DNA of 64,000 nt from Bullifex porci (GCF_009695635.1 NZ_VUNN01000001.1:124001-188000); one strand, 5' to 3'; shown: positions 17,181 through 25,959, counted from the stretch's first letter. Made by a program: numbers and translations. Notes: a model not told the origin generated them from the sequence alone.

Positions 17181-17202
17181 AAGGCGCCGTTTGGCGCCTT
17201 TT
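17181..17202 (+). terminator. terminator of the alcohol dehydrogenase gene
   Basis: AAGGCGCC-GTTT-GGCGCCTT perfect GC-rich hairpin followed by TT. Confidence 0.85.
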
Positions 17203-17280
17203 GTCAGTTTACTATTTTTATTTTTTTTGCTAAAAAATAATTACAAATTAAATATTTAACTATCAAAAGAGACGGATAAA

Positions 17281-18129
17281 ATGTACAAAATTGCAAGAAA
17301 AAAAGTATTAAATCCAACAGTAACACAGATGGAAATTGTTGCTCCTCTTGTTGCTGCTAAAGCTAAGCCAGGTCAGTTCATTATTCTTCGTGTTGATGAA
17401 GATGGTGAAAGAATCCCTCTTACAGTTGCTGGCTGCAACCAGGAAGATGGAACAGTAAAGATTATCTTCCAAATCGTTGGTGCAACTACTGCAAAGCTCA
17501 ACCAGAAGGAAGAGGGTGAGTATATCCAGGACTTCGTAGGTCCACTTGGAGTTGCTACTCATACAGAGGGTATTAAGAAGGTATGTATCATCGGTGGTGG
17601 TGTAGGTTGTGCAATTGCAATGCCTGTTGCTCAGGAATTTCACAGACTTGGTGCAGATGTTACTTCAATCATTGGTTTTAGAAATAAGGACCTCTTAATT
17701 TGTGAAGATGAATTTAGAGAGGCTTCAAATAAGCTTGTTGTTATGTCTGATGATGGTTCATATGGTAGACATGGTAATGTAACAGTTCCTCTTAAGGAAA
17801 TGCTTGAAGCTGGTGAGAAGTTCGATTTAATCATCACAATTGGACCAGTAATTATGATGAAGTTCGTAGTTGCTACAGCTAAGCCATTTGGTATTCCTGT
17901 AACAGTATCAATGAACCCAATCATGATCGATGGAACAGGTATGTGTGGTGGCTGTCGTCTTACATTAAACCAGGATGGCAAGAAGGTAACAAAGTTTGCT
18001 TGTGTTGATGGTCCTGATTTCAATGGCTACGAAGTTGACTTCGATGAAGCTATGAGCAGAGGTAGAATGTACTCTGATTTCGAACGCCATGCATATGGTG
18101 AAGCATGTAACCTATTTAAAAAAGCTTGA
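17281..18129 (+). CDS. nfnA: NADH-dependent reduced ferredoxin:NADP+ oxidoreductase subunit A (NfnA/SudB)
   Basis: Small subunit (282 residues) of the flavin-based electron-bifurcating transhydrogenase, which reversibly couples NADPH oxidation to reduction of NAD+ and ferredoxin. The FAD-binding motif RIPLT is at 44-48 and the nucleotide loop IIGGGVGC at 103-110. The C-terminal [2Fe-2S] site carries Asp217, Cys222, Cys225 and Cys241; one Asp plus three Cys ligands is the unusual pattern described for NfnA. Followed 13 bases later by nfnB. Related proteins are dihydroorotate dehydrogenase electron-transfer subunits (PyrK), but the partner gene decides for Nfn. Confidence 0.9.
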   Translation: MYKIARKKVLNPTVTQMEIVAPLVAAKAKPGQFIILRVDEDGERIPLTVAGCNQEDGTVKIIFQIVGATTAKLNQKEEGEYIQDFVGPLGVATHTEGIKKVCIIGGGVGCAIAMPVAQEFHRLGADVTSIIGFRNKDLLICEDEFREASNKLVVMSDDGSYGRHGNVTVPLKEMLEAGEKFDLIITIGPVIMMKFVVATAKPFGIPVTVSMNPIMIDGTGMCGGCRLTLNQDGKKVTKFACVDGPDFNGYEVDFDEAMSRGRMYSDFERHAYGEACNLFKKA

Positions 18130-18142
18130 GGAGATTTGAGAG

Positions 18143-19555
18143 ATGCCTATTAATCCAAAGAAACATGAGATGCCTACTCAGGCTCCAGAAGTTAGAGCTC
18201 ATAACTTTAAGGAAGTAGCTCTTGGCTATGATGTTCAGACTGCTGTAGATGAAGCAAGCAGATGTTTAAATTGTAAGAACAAGCCATGTGTACAGGGCTG
18301 TCCAGTAAATATTAGTATCCCAGAGTTTATTACACACGTAAAGAACCAGGATTTTGAAGGTGCATATGAGGTAATTACTCGTTCTTCATCTCTTCCTGCT
18401 GTTTGTGGTCGTGTATGTCCTCAGGAAACACAGTGTGAGAGTAAGTGTACTCTTGGTATTAAGTTTGAGCCAGTTGGAATTGGTCGTTTGGAGAGATTCG
18501 TTGCTGATTACCACAATGCAAATTGTAAGGCAGAGGTTCACGTTCCTGAGCAGAATGGCCATAAGGTAGCAGTTGTCGGTTCAGGTCCTTCAGGCTTAAC
18601 CTGTGCAGGTGATTTAGCTAAGAAGGGTTATAAGGTTGCTGTATTTGAAGCTCTTCATACAGCTGGTGGTGTACTTGTTTATGGTATTCCTGAGTTCCGT
18701 CTCCCAAAGTCAATCGTAGCTAAGGAAGTTGATGGCCTAAAGGCTCTTGGTGTTGATATCGACACAAACGTAGTAATTGGTAAGACTCTTACTATTGATG
18801 AGCTTTTTGGTATGGGCTATGAGGCTGTATTTGTTGGTTCAGGTGCTGGTCTTCCTAACTTCATGAACATCCCAGGTGAAGCTCTAAAGGGTGTATATTC
18901 AGCTAATGAGTTCTTAACAAGATCTAATCTTATGAAGTCTTTCAAAGATCATCCAGATACTCCTATCATGAAGGGTGGTAAGGTTGCAGTAGTTGGTGGC
19001 GGTAACGTAGCTATGGATGCTGCTAGAACAGCTTTACGTCTTGGCGCTGAAAAGGTATACATCGTTTATAGAAGATCCTTAAAGGAATTACCTGCTAGAA
19101 AGGAAGAGGTTGAGCACGCAATGGAAGAGGGTATCGACTTCAGACTTCTTAACAACCCAGTTGAGATCCTTGGCTACAACAATGCTGATGACCCACGTGA
19201 TCCAAAGAATGGCTTCGTTACTGGTATTAAGTGTATTAAGATGGAGCTTGGTGAGCCAGATGCTAAGGGTAGAAGAAGACCTGTTCCAATTGAGGGCAGT
19301 GAGTTCGTTCTCGATGTAGACACAGTTATTATGGCTATTGGTACTAGCCCAAACCCATTAATCAAGAATACAACTAAGGGCCTTGAGGTTAATGCTCATG
19401 GTGGTATCATTGTTAATGAGGATGGTCTAACTAGCCGTGAGGGTGTTTATGCAGGTGGTGATGCTGTAACAGGTGCTGCTACAGTTATTTCTGCAATGGG
19501 AGCTGGTAAGGTAGCTGCTAAGGCTATTGATGAGTTCCTCTCAAAGAAGAACTAA
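18143..19555 (+). CDS. nfnB: NADH-dependent reduced ferredoxin:NADP+ oxidoreductase subunit B (NfnB/SudA)
   Basis: Large subunit (470 residues), homologous to the glutamate synthase small chain. N-terminal cysteines Cys41/44/49/53 and Cys88/92/98/102 form two [4Fe-4S] sites. The FAD-binding GSGPSG is at 146-151, and the NADPH-binding Rossmann motif GGGNVAMDAA lies near residue 285. The bifurcating FAD is in this subunit. No glutamate synthase large chain is present and nfnA precedes directly, so NfnB is favoured over GltD. GAGGAGATTTGAGAG before the ATG supplies the ribosome-binding site. The operon ends at the terminator 19574-19603. Confidence 0.92.
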   Translation: MPINPKKHEMPTQAPEVRAHNFKEVALGYDVQTAVDEASRCLNCKNKPCVQGCPVNISIPEFITHVKNQDFEGAYEVITRSSSLPAVCGRVCPQETQCESKCTLGIKFEPVGIGRLERFVADYHNANCKAEVHVPEQNGHKVAVVGSGPSGLTCAGDLAKKGYKVAVFEALHTAGGVLVYGIPEFRLPKSIVAKEVDGLKALGVDIDTNVVIGKTLTIDELFGMGYEAVFVGSGAGLPNFMNIPGEALKGVYSANEFLTRSNLMKSFKDHPDTPIMKGGKVAVVGGGNVAMDAARTALRLGAEKVYIVYRRSLKELPARKEEVEHAMEEGIDFRLLNNPVEILGYNNADDPRDPKNGFVTGIKCIKMELGEPDAKGRRRPVPIEGSEFVLDVDTVIMAIGTSPNPLIKNTTKGLEVNAHGGIIVNEDGLTSREGVYAGGDAVTGAATVISAMGAGKVAAKAIDEFLSKKN

Positions 19556-19573
19556 TACTACTTCTTTTTAGAG

Positions 19574-19603
19574 ATGCCGGGATTATTATATTCCCGGCAT
19601 TTT
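19574..19603 (+). terminator. terminator of nfnAB
   Basis: ATGCCGGGA (19574-19582) pairs with TCCCGGCAT (19592-19600), followed by TTTT. Confidence 0.88.
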
Positions 19604-19667
19604 AAGTATGTGCTAGGAAAAGCAAAAAAAATCATATATATTTGACTATTGATTTAGGAGTTATTTA

Positions 19668-20726
19668 ATGTTTGGTTTTTCAGATGAAACTTATATCGAT
19701 GTAGCTAGTGGAAATGGTGGTGCTGGTTGCGTATCCTTTCACCGTGAGAAGTTCGTACCAAAGGGTGGTCCCGATGGGGGCGATGGAGGACGTGGAGGCG
19801 ATGTAGTTTTTGTCGTCAAAGAAAACCTGAGAACTCTTGGGCATTTAAAGATGGTCAGAACCTACAGAGCAGAAAATGGAAGAAATGGACAGGGTGATAG
19901 ATGCTTTGGTAGAGATGGTCAGGATGTCGAGATTCCAGTTCCACCTGGAACTGTTTTAAAGGACCCAGATACAGGCGAGATCATTAAGGATTTAACAGGC
20001 CTTGATAGATATGTCTTTTTAAAGGGTGGAAAGGGTGGACAGGGTAACTGGCACTTTAGAACCGCTACTCGCCAAACTCCACGCTTTGCACAGCCTGGTG
20101 AAAAGGGCGTTGAGTGTAGAGTTGGTGTTGAGCTTTTAGTAATCGCAGATATTGGCTTTGTAGGCTTTCCAAATGCAGGAAAAAGCTCTCTATTAAATCT
20201 ATTAACAAATGCTAGAAGTAAGGTTGCTGGATACCCATTTACAACAAAGATACCTCAGCTTGGTGCAATGCGCTATGATGATCAGGATATTATCCTTGCC
20301 GATATCCCTGGTATTATCGAGGGAGCTAGTGAGGGTGCTGGAATGGGCTTTAAGTTTTTACGCCACATTTCTAGAACTAAGGGCTTAGCCTTCTTAATTG
20401 ATCTATCAGATGAAAATTATTTAGATTCATATAGCATATTAACTAATGAGCTACATTCATATGCTCCAGAGCTATTGAAGAAGCCACAGGTTATTATTGC
20501 TAGTAAATATGATGAGGATAATGCTGAAAAGCGATATGAAAAGCTTCAAGAGCAATTTGGTGATAATCCAGTACATAAGCTCTCAATATATATGGATGAG
20601 ACAGTTGAAGATGTTAAGCATGCCTTTATTAAGATGGTTGCTGATTCTGGAATAAAAGAAGTTAACGATAATGGTGGTTTTACCACAAAGGTAGATAATG
20701 ATGCTTACTACAGAGATGAAGAGTAA
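19668..20726 (+). CDS. obg: GTPase Obg (CgtA), ribosome assembly
   Basis: Essential GTPase in 50S subunit maturation and stress control, 352 residues. It has the glycine-rich Obg fold (1-158, with GGPDGGDGGRGGDV), then a G domain with P-loop GFPNAGKSSLL, switch II DIPGIIEGASEGAGMG and the base-recognition region. The C-terminal OCT-like extension is short. It heads an operon with nadD, yqeK, a small lipoprotein and rsfS, a conserved association of ribosome-assembly and NAD genes. It overlaps nadD. Confidence 0.96.
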   Translation: MFGFSDETYIDVASGNGGAGCVSFHREKFVPKGGPDGGDGGRGGDVVFVVKENLRTLGHLKMVRTYRAENGRNGQGDRCFGRDGQDVEIPVPPGTVLKDPDTGEIIKDLTGLDRYVFLKGGKGGQGNWHFRTATRQTPRFAQPGEKGVECRVGVELLVIADIGFVGFPNAGKSSLLNLLTNARSKVAGYPFTTKIPQLGAMRYDDQDIILADIPGIIEGASEGAGMGFKFLRHISRTKGLAFLIDLSDENYLDSYSILTNELHSYAPELLKKPQVIIASKYDEDNAEKRYEKLQEQFGDNPVHKLSIYMDETVEDVKHAFIKMVADSGIKEVNDNGGFTTKVDNDAYYRDEE

Positions 20727-21303
20727 GACTACATGTATATTTGGTGGTACCTTTGATCCTATTCATAAGGGACATCTACATATTTTAAATCAGCTAGAGG
20801 AATTAACTCCATATGAGCGTGTAATTGTTATTCCTGCAAGAATATCTAATTTTAAGCAGGAGAGTGTACCTACACCTGCTGTTGATCGCTATAATATGGT
20901 TAAAATCGCTCTAAATGAGTATTCAACACAGCACCCAACAAGACTTGAGCTTTTAGTAAGTGATGTAGAAATTAAGCGTGGTGGTGTAAGCTATACATAT
21001 GATACTGTAGTTGATATTTTAGAGAGATATCCTGTTACTGGTAGACTTGGTCTTATAATGGGAGATGATTTACTCCCTGATCTTGATAAGTGGTATAGAA
21101 TAGATGAGCTTAAGGAGCTTGTTGATTTTATCTGCTTTACTCGAGATAAAATAGTTGCACCAAAGAGAGAAGGGTATCATATTCGTCAAATCAACACACC
21201 TGTTTATAATGCCTCTTCTACAGAGGTTCGTGGAGGTGATTTCTCATCACTAACAGAAGGAGTAAGATCATATGTCGAATCTCATGGATTATACAAAGCT
21301 TGA
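20716..21303 (+). CDS. nadD: nicotinate-nucleotide adenylyltransferase
   Basis: Adenylates nicotinate mononucleotide to deamido-NAD+, 195 residues. The class I nucleotidyltransferase motif GGTFDPIHKGHLHI is at the N terminus and a Ser/Thr-rich ISSTEVR-like motif (NASSTEVRGG) near the C terminus. The ATG at 20716 overlaps obg by 11 bases; an in-frame ATG at 20698 would lengthen the overlap to 29 bases and add six residues not typical of the family. No strong Shine-Dalgarno supports either, so translational coupling to obg is likely. Confidence 0.94.
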   Translation: MKSKTTCIFGGTFDPIHKGHLHILNQLEELTPYERVIVIPARISNFKQESVPTPAVDRYNMVKIALNEYSTQHPTRLELLVSDVEIKRGGVSYTYDTVVDILERYPVTGRLGLIMGDDLLPDLDKWYRIDELKELVDFICFTRDKIVAPKREGYHIRQINTPVYNASSTEVRGGDFSSLTEGVRSYVESHGLYKA

Positions 21304-21862
21304 AAGCGTTGTTAAAAAGCATTTAAAGCCTTCAAGGTTTGAACACTCTAAGGGAGTTGCAAAGGTTTGCTCTGAGCTCTCAACAAGATTCTTACTTGAT
21401 AAAGAGGCAGGTCTATATACAGGTATATTCCATGACTATGCTCGATATTACAGCGATAGTGAGATATTAAAGGCTTGTAGGAAGGGTGGAGTTGATATCT
21501 CAAAGGAAGAAGAGGAAAAGCCAATGCTACTTCATGGTGCTGCGGCAGCCTTAGTTATGAGAGATATCGTAGGGGACGTCCCTGATAGCTATTTAATTGC
21601 TATTAGAAACCATACACTTGGCTCAATTAATATGGGCCTTCTTGGTGCCTGCTTATATGTTGCTGATTACACAGAGCCAAATCGGAAGCACCTTGATGAT
21701 AAAGATAGAAAGGAAATCCTTTCTCTTCCAACTCTAGAAGAAATGGTATTAAATATTTTAGAGCGAGAGAAGAAATATTATAAAGAAAAGGGTATGACCT
21801 TTGCAAAGCGCACTATAGAGCTATATAATTTTCTGCTAGGTGGAGGACTTTTTAATTCTTGA
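21272..21862 (+). CDS. yqeK: YqeK-family HD-domain hydrolase (diadenosine tetraphosphatase-like)
   Basis: A 196-residue HD-domain protein with His25, His54-Asp55 (GIFHDYARY) and a later Asp, the metal ligands of the HD superfamily. YqeK proteins cleave Ap4A symmetrically and often lie next to nadD and rsfS, as here. The start at 21272 has AAGGAG ten bases upstream and overlaps nadD by 32 bases. It overlaps the following gene by four bases (TTGA). Confidence 0.92.
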   Translation: MSNLMDYTKLESVVKKHLKPSRFEHSKGVAKVCSELSTRFLLDKEAGLYTGIFHDYARYYSDSEILKACRKGGVDISKEEEEKPMLLHGAAAALVMRDIVGDVPDSYLIAIRNHTLGSINMGLLGACLYVADYTEPNRKHLDDKDRKEILSLPTLEEMVLNILEREKKYYKEKGMTFAKRTIELYNFLLGGGLFNS

Positions 21863-22401
21863 AAAAACTTATCCTCATTTTCTTATCATTACTTTTATTA
21901 CTTAGCTGTAGTGATGAGACTAAAGCTTATTATCTTGAGTCGGAAAATAATAGTGTAGCTTACTTAATAAATAGTAGGCACGCTGTTAAAATCGATATTG
22001 ATTCACAAACACTTTCCTTTCTTGAAAAGGAAAGTGGGATAAGCGGTAAGGAGCTACTTGAGGATTTCTTTGGAGTTAATGTTTTAAGCTATTCCTTTGT
22101 TTCAGAGAATTCATTTTTAGAAAGACAGCTACTATTTAATTCCTTAAAGGAAGTTACTTCCTCTCAAGATACTCTACATAGCTTTGCTGCTTTTCGTGGG
22201 GACTTGAGAAAAACCGATTTTACAGCTACAATCAACAACATCTCATCTGACTTTGATGACGTAGGACTATCGAAAAATATTAAGAAGAAAACAGCCGTAA
22301 ATGAATATCATCTAAAAAATGTTGTCTCCACAGCACATTCCTATGATGAGAATAAGAGGTTCGCAATAAAGTGGGTTGAGAATATATTGGGGAATATATG
22401 A
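21859..22401 (+). CDS. small hypothetical lipoprotein in the obg-rsfS operon
   Basis: A 180-residue predicted lipoprotein (lipobox LLLLSC, Cys17) of unknown family. It starts at TTG overlapping the yqeK stop (TTGA) and its own stop overlaps rsfS (ATGA), so it is translationally locked into the operon. The position between yqeK and rsfS is where many bacteria carry a LytR-CpsA-Psr-type gene. This protein is much shorter than that family and no LCP motif is seen. Secondary structure appears mixed alpha/beta after the lipid anchor. Confidence 0.75.
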   Translation: MKKLILIFLSLLLLLSCSDETKAYYLESENNSVAYLINSRHAVKIDIDSQTLSFLEKESGISGKELLEDFFGVNVLSYSFVSENSFLERQLLFNSLKEVTSSQDTLHSFAAFRGDLRKTDFTATINNISSDFDDVGLSKNIKKKTAVNEYHLKNVVSTAHSYDENKRFAIKWVENILGNI

Positions 22402-22733
22402 GAGATATTATAGAGAAAAAAGCTAAGGTTGTTGCCTCATTTTTAGAGGAGCATAACTGTAAGGATGTCGTAATTGTACCTCTTGAGGAGGGTGCCTTTA
22501 CCGATTGTTTTATTATTGCGACTGTAACTAGTGTCGGTCACTTAAAGGGTGTAGTTCACCAAATGTGGAGCCTTTTAAATGAGAATGGTTTAAATGTTAA
22601 TAACCGTCATAAGACTCCAGGTGAAGATGGTTGGGAACTTATCGACTGTGGTGATATCGTAATTCACCTAATGTCAGCAGAGCTAAGAGAGTTCTACTCC
22701 CTTGAAAAGCTTTGGAAAGCAAGTGAAAGATAA
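22398..22733 (+). CDS. rsfS: ribosomal silencing factor RsfS
   Basis: A 111-residue RsfS/Iojap-type protein that binds L14 on the 50S subunit and blocks 30S joining during starvation. The family core DVVIVPLEE...DCFIIATVTSVGHLKGV and the GEDGWELIDCGDIVIHLMS region are complete. It starts at ATG overlapping the upstream stop by four bases and is the last gene of the obg operon; a terminator follows. Confidence 0.95.
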   Translation: MRDIIEKKAKVVASFLEEHNCKDVVIVPLEEGAFTDCFIIATVTSVGHLKGVVHQMWSLLNENGLNVNNRHKTPGEDGWELIDCGDIVIHLMSAELREFYSLEKLWKASER

Positions 22734-22739
22734 AATATT

Positions 22740-22765
22740 GGCCGTCAATTTGACGGCCATATTTT
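22740..22765 (+). terminator. terminator of the obg-rsfS operon
   Basis: GGCCGTCA (22740-22747) pairs with TGACGGCC (22751-22758), followed by ATATTTTT. Being nearly symmetric, it probably also serves the convergent permease gene. Confidence 0.85.
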
Positions 22766-23601
22766 TAACCTTTAACTGCTCCAAGAGCAATACCATTAGT
22801 AAAGTATTTTTGGAACATAATAAATATTGTTACAATTGGTACAGCGCCTAATGTAGCACCGGCCATAATCAAACCATAGTCTGTACTTAACTCTGCTTGT
22901 AATGTTGCAATACCAAGAGAAATAGAGAGATTATTTCTACTTGTAAGCATAACAAGTTGTAAGAAATAGTCATTCCATGTATTGATGAATGTAAAGATAG
23001 CAAGTGCTCCAAATGCAGGCTTTAGCATAGGACATACAATTTGTGTAAATGTTTTTACTTCTCCTGAACCATCTATTTTTGCTGCCTCTAATAGCTCTGT
23101 TGGAATTCCTTCTGAAAACTGTTTCATTAAGAAAGTACCAAAAGGCCAACCAACGGTACCTAAAATAACTGCCCAAAGGGTATTATACAGTGATAGTGCA
23201 TTCATCATTCTAACAAGTGGAACTAAGATAACTTGCTTTGGAAGAGCCATAGCCATTACAAGAATAGAAAATATTATTTTTCTACCTGTAAATGCCTTTT
23301 TAGCAAGCACATATCCTGCCATAGAGGATGCTCCTAAAACAAGAATCATAGACATGATTGACATAAATACTGAGTTAAAGAACCAAGTCCATGCTGGTTG
23401 TTTAAAGAGTTTTTGCCAATGCATTATTGTCCAAGTCTTAGGAAACCACTCAGGTGGAATCTTATTTGGTTGAGTTTTAAAAGATCCTGTAATAATCCAA
23501 TAAAATGGGAATAAGAAAAGTAATGCGATAATAATTAATACAATAAGCGTAAAGTAGTTATAGCTCTTAGCTTTAACTTTATTCTTTTCAATTTGATTCA
23601 C
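22765..23601 (-). CDS. CUT1 carbohydrate ABC transporter permease (MalG type)
   Basis: A 278-residue inner-membrane permease with six helices and the EAA loop ELLEAAKIDGSGEVKTFTQIVCP (about residues 180-200) that docks the ATPase. It forms a heterodimer with the upstream permease. It starts 11 bases after that gene and is the last gene of the ABC operon. No ATP-binding subunit is encoded, so a shared MsiK/MalK-type ATPase elsewhere is implied. The setting next to nanA, AGE and yhcH suggests import of sialic acid or an N-acetylated hexosamine glycan. Confidence 0.92.
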   Translation of the reverse strand: MNQIEKNKVKAKSYNYFTLIVLIIIALLFLFPFYWIITGSFKTQPNKIPPEWFPKTWTIMHWQKLFKQPAWTWFFNSVFMSIMSMILVLGASSMAGYVLAKKAFTGRKIIFSILVMAMALPKQVILVPLVRMMNALSLYNTLWAVILGTVGWPFGTFLMKQFSEGIPTELLEAAKIDGSGEVKTFTQIVCPMLKPAFGALAIFTFINTWNDYFLQLVMLTSRNNLSISLGIATLQAELSTDYGLIMAGATLGAVPIVTIFIMFQKYFTNGIALGAVKG

Positions 23602-23612
23602 AACTTACCTCC

Positions 23613-24524
23613 TTATTCAGTTTTCATAGATTTAAATTGAAGTGCAGAGAATGCTGCTATTACAATTGCCAAAATAACACCCATTGCATTTGCATATCCA
23701 TAGTTATAATAAGTGAATGCCTGCTCATATAAATAATACATTACTGTAGAAGTTGAATAGGAAGGGCCACCACTTGTAAGGAGTTGGATCAAGGCGAAGC
23801 ACTGGAAGCTATTAATTGTTGTAATTACAACAATATAAAGAGTTGTTGGCATTATAGAAGGCCACTTAACTTGCCAGAAGGTTCTTAGTTTAGATGCTCC
23901 ATCTACTTCAGCAGCTTCTGTAATTGATTTATCAACATTACCTAGAGCTGCAATATAAAGAACAATTGGTTGTCCTATACTTGTTGTAAATAGAATTGTT
24001 AATATACACCAAATAGCAGTGCTTTTTTCTCCTAACCAGTCAAAACGCATGTTCTGTGGCATAAAGTTTAAAGCTTTAAGAATATAATTTAAAATTCCAT
24101 AATATGAATTAAAAATCCACTTCCATACTACAACAACAGGTACTGTACCCATTACTACAGGAAGGTAGAAAACACCTCTAAAGAAAGATGTTGTTCCCAT
24201 ACTTTTTTCATTTAGTGCAGATGCTACCCAAAGTGAGAAAATAGTAACTAAAGGTACTGATACAATTACTATTACTATGGTATTACGCATACTTCTCCAG
24301 AAAACCTTATCTGTAAAAAGTTGTAGATAGTTTTTCCCGAAGTTAAAATCAAATACACCCATTCGATAGTTAAAGAAACTTGTAAAAATTCCTATAACCA
24401 TTGGTGCTAATACAAAACAGACAAAAAATACTGCCATTGGTAATAGAAATAAATAACTAACTCTATCTATTTGACGTTGTATAGCATGGCTAACACCCAT
24501 AGTTTGTATCTTTTGCTTAGCCAT
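23613..24524 (-). CDS. CUT1 carbohydrate ABC transporter permease (MalF type)
   Basis: A 303-residue permease with six predicted helices and the EAA loop SITEAAEVDGASKLRTFWQVKWP in its C-terminal half. It pairs with the MalG-type permease 11 bases downstream and lies after the binding-protein gene, from which it is separated by a terminator (24551-24585) that probably reduces its expression. GGAGGTAAAA precedes the ATG at 24524. Specificity is inferred only from the aminosugar neighbourhood. Confidence 0.92.
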   Translation of the reverse strand: MAKQKIQTMGVSHAIQRQIDRVSYLFLLPMAVFFVCFVLAPMVIGIFTSFFNYRMGVFDFNFGKNYLQLFTDKVFWRSMRNTIVIVIVSVPLVTIFSLWVASALNEKSMGTTSFFRGVFYLPVVMGTVPVVVVWKWIFNSYYGILNYILKALNFMPQNMRFDWLGEKSTAIWCILTILFTTSIGQPIVLYIAALGNVDKSITEAAEVDGASKLRTFWQVKWPSIMPTTLYIVVITTINSFQCFALIQLLTSGGPSYSTSTVMYYLYEQAFTYYNYGYANAMGVILAIVIAAFSALQFKSMKTE

Positions 24525-24550
24525 TTTTACCTCCTTTTTTTGATTTTGGT

Positions 24551-24585
24551 AAAAAAAAACTTCCTGTCATCAATTTGACAGGAAG
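24551..24585 (-). terminator. intra-operon terminator after the sugar-binding-protein gene
   Basis: Read on the minus strand, CTTCCTGTCA pairs with TGACAGGAAG and is followed by nine T. It lies between the binding-protein gene and the permease genes, so partial readthrough would give excess binding protein. Confidence 0.88.
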
Positions 24586-24601
24586 CTTGGATTAGTTACT
24601 A

Positions 24602-25855
24602 TTATTTGTTAGCTTCTGTATCGAAGTCAGCAACTGCCTTAGCAACTGTCTTATCACCAGTTGAAACATACTGTAGCATGTTCCACCATTGAGTTCTCAT
24701 TTGAGCGAACTTAGGACGAGTGTTGTAGTAAGGACCATAGTACTTTGTCCATGAAGCGAGGAGTGCATATTCTGCATCGTTACCATAGAGGTTGCCAAAT
24801 GAAGCACGAGCAGGGAATGCTGCAGATGCTTTAACTGCATATGGACCCCAAGTTGGATCATCACAAACAAACTTTATGAATCTGATTGCTGCATCAGCTT
24901 TAGCTTGATCTTTGTTATCAAAAACACAGAAACCATTTGCGAGGTATTCAAGTTCAGGAACTCCATCCTCTGATGGGAATGGTACTGAGAACTGTGTATA
25001 AGAATCACTCTTATAGTTCTTAGCATTTGATGTTCCCCAACAAAGTGTTGAAGCGATCATTTCCTGCTGGTAAAGCTGGAGTTCGTCTGCAGCTGCAATA
25101 CCACGACCAAAATCGATAGCACCATTTTTGTAAAGACCAACTAAGAGTTCAAGAGCCTTTTTGTTACCATCTGTATTAGCTGTCCACTTTCCATCCTTAT
25201 AAATTGTTGATGAGTAAAGGTTATTAACTAATGCTCTAGTACCTTGGTCACCACCTTGGCCACCGCAATATACGTTACATCCGATGTAACCTGCTTTTCC
25301 TAAAGCTTCCATTGCTTTTGCCCAGTTTTCTGTAGTCCAAAGTCTATCACCTTCTGTATTAACATATTGCCAAGCACCAGCTTTTTCCCACATCTCTTTA
25401 TTTATGCTCATCCAGAATGGAGCTGATGAAAGAGGATACATGTAGTAGTGGTTACCATCTGTACAAGCATTAGCAAGACCACCAATATCAGCTAAATAAT
25501 CCTTTGTGAAAAGGCTATCAAGATTAACGAGTCTACCATTTGCTCCATATTCAATAATTCTACCCGGAGCATCAAAGAGAACATCAGGTGCTGCACCACC
25601 TTCAATAGCTGCTGTTAGCTTTTGAGGACCTGATGTAAAGTCGATTGTTTCGAGGTTTACTTTAACATCTGGATTTGCTGCTTCAAATGCCTCAATTAAA
25701 GCTTTCTCTGTTGCACCATTGTCAGCAAAGGTTGGGAATGCCCACCATGTGATAACAGTCTTTCCGTCACTTGAAGCTGCTTCTTTAGATCCCTGTGCAA
25801 AAAGCATTGAGAAAGAAACTAGCATTACTAATGCAAGCAGTAAAATCTTTTTCAT
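24602..25855 (-). CDS. extracellular solute-binding protein, family 1 (sugar type)
   Basis: A 417-residue periplasmic or lipid-anchored binding protein for the CUT1 transporter encoded downstream. Signal peptide ends SMLFAQGSKEA, a spirochaete-like cleavage region without a canonical lipobox Cys. The family 1 pattern VITWWAFPT and later aromatic residues suit sugar binding. Its promoter (25905-25934) overlaps a GntR-type palindrome that is also found before the epimerase and nanA genes, tying it to sialic acid/aminosugar use. The ligand itself is inferred. Confidence 0.92.
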   Translation of the reverse strand: MKKILLLALVMLVSFSMLFAQGSKEAASSDGKTVITWWAFPTFADNGATEKALIEAFEAANPDVKVNLETIDFTSGPQKLTAAIEGGAAPDVLFDAPGRIIEYGANGRLVNLDSLFTKDYLADIGGLANACTDGNHYYMYPLSSAPFWMSINKEMWEKAGAWQYVNTEGDRLWTTENWAKAMEALGKAGYIGCNVYCGGQGGDQGTRALVNNLYSSTIYKDGKWTANTDGNKKALELLVGLYKNGAIDFGRGIAAADELQLYQQEMIASTLCWGTSNAKNYKSDSYTQFSVPFPSEDGVPELEYLANGFCVFDNKDQAKADAAIRFIKFVCDDPTWGPYAVKASAAFPARASFGNLYGNDAEYALLASWTKYYGPYYNTRPKFAQMRTQWWNMLQYVSTGDKTVAKAVADFDTEANK

Positions 25856-25899
25856 AAAATCTCTCCTTTTGTTGATTTTTTCCTTTTTTATTTTACCTA

Positions 25900-25911
25900 C
25901 TTGTATACTAG
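25900..25911. promoter_or_regulatory. GntR-type operator 1 (ABC operon)
   Basis: CTTGTATACTAG, an imperfect palindrome overlapping the -10 element of the ABC transporter promoter. Shares 10 of 12 bases with the consensus CTTGTATACAAG; sister sites are at 26640-26651 and 29294-29305. Confidence 0.65.
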
Positions 25912-25934
25912 TTTGGTTTTTCTACTCCTGTCAA
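25905..25934 (-). promoter_or_regulatory. promoter of the CUT1 ABC operon
   Basis: On the minus strand TTGACA (25929-25934), 18-base spacer, TAGTAT (25905-25910). The -10 box lies inside operator 1, so repressor binding would block polymerase. Confidence 0.65.
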
Positions 25935-25959
25935 CAAATATTTTTTATTTATTTTTTTA

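Noticed and set aside
22982-23473. 163-residue open frame on the plus strand inside the MalG-type permease gene
   Set aside because: Antisense shadow of a permease with a clear EAA loop.
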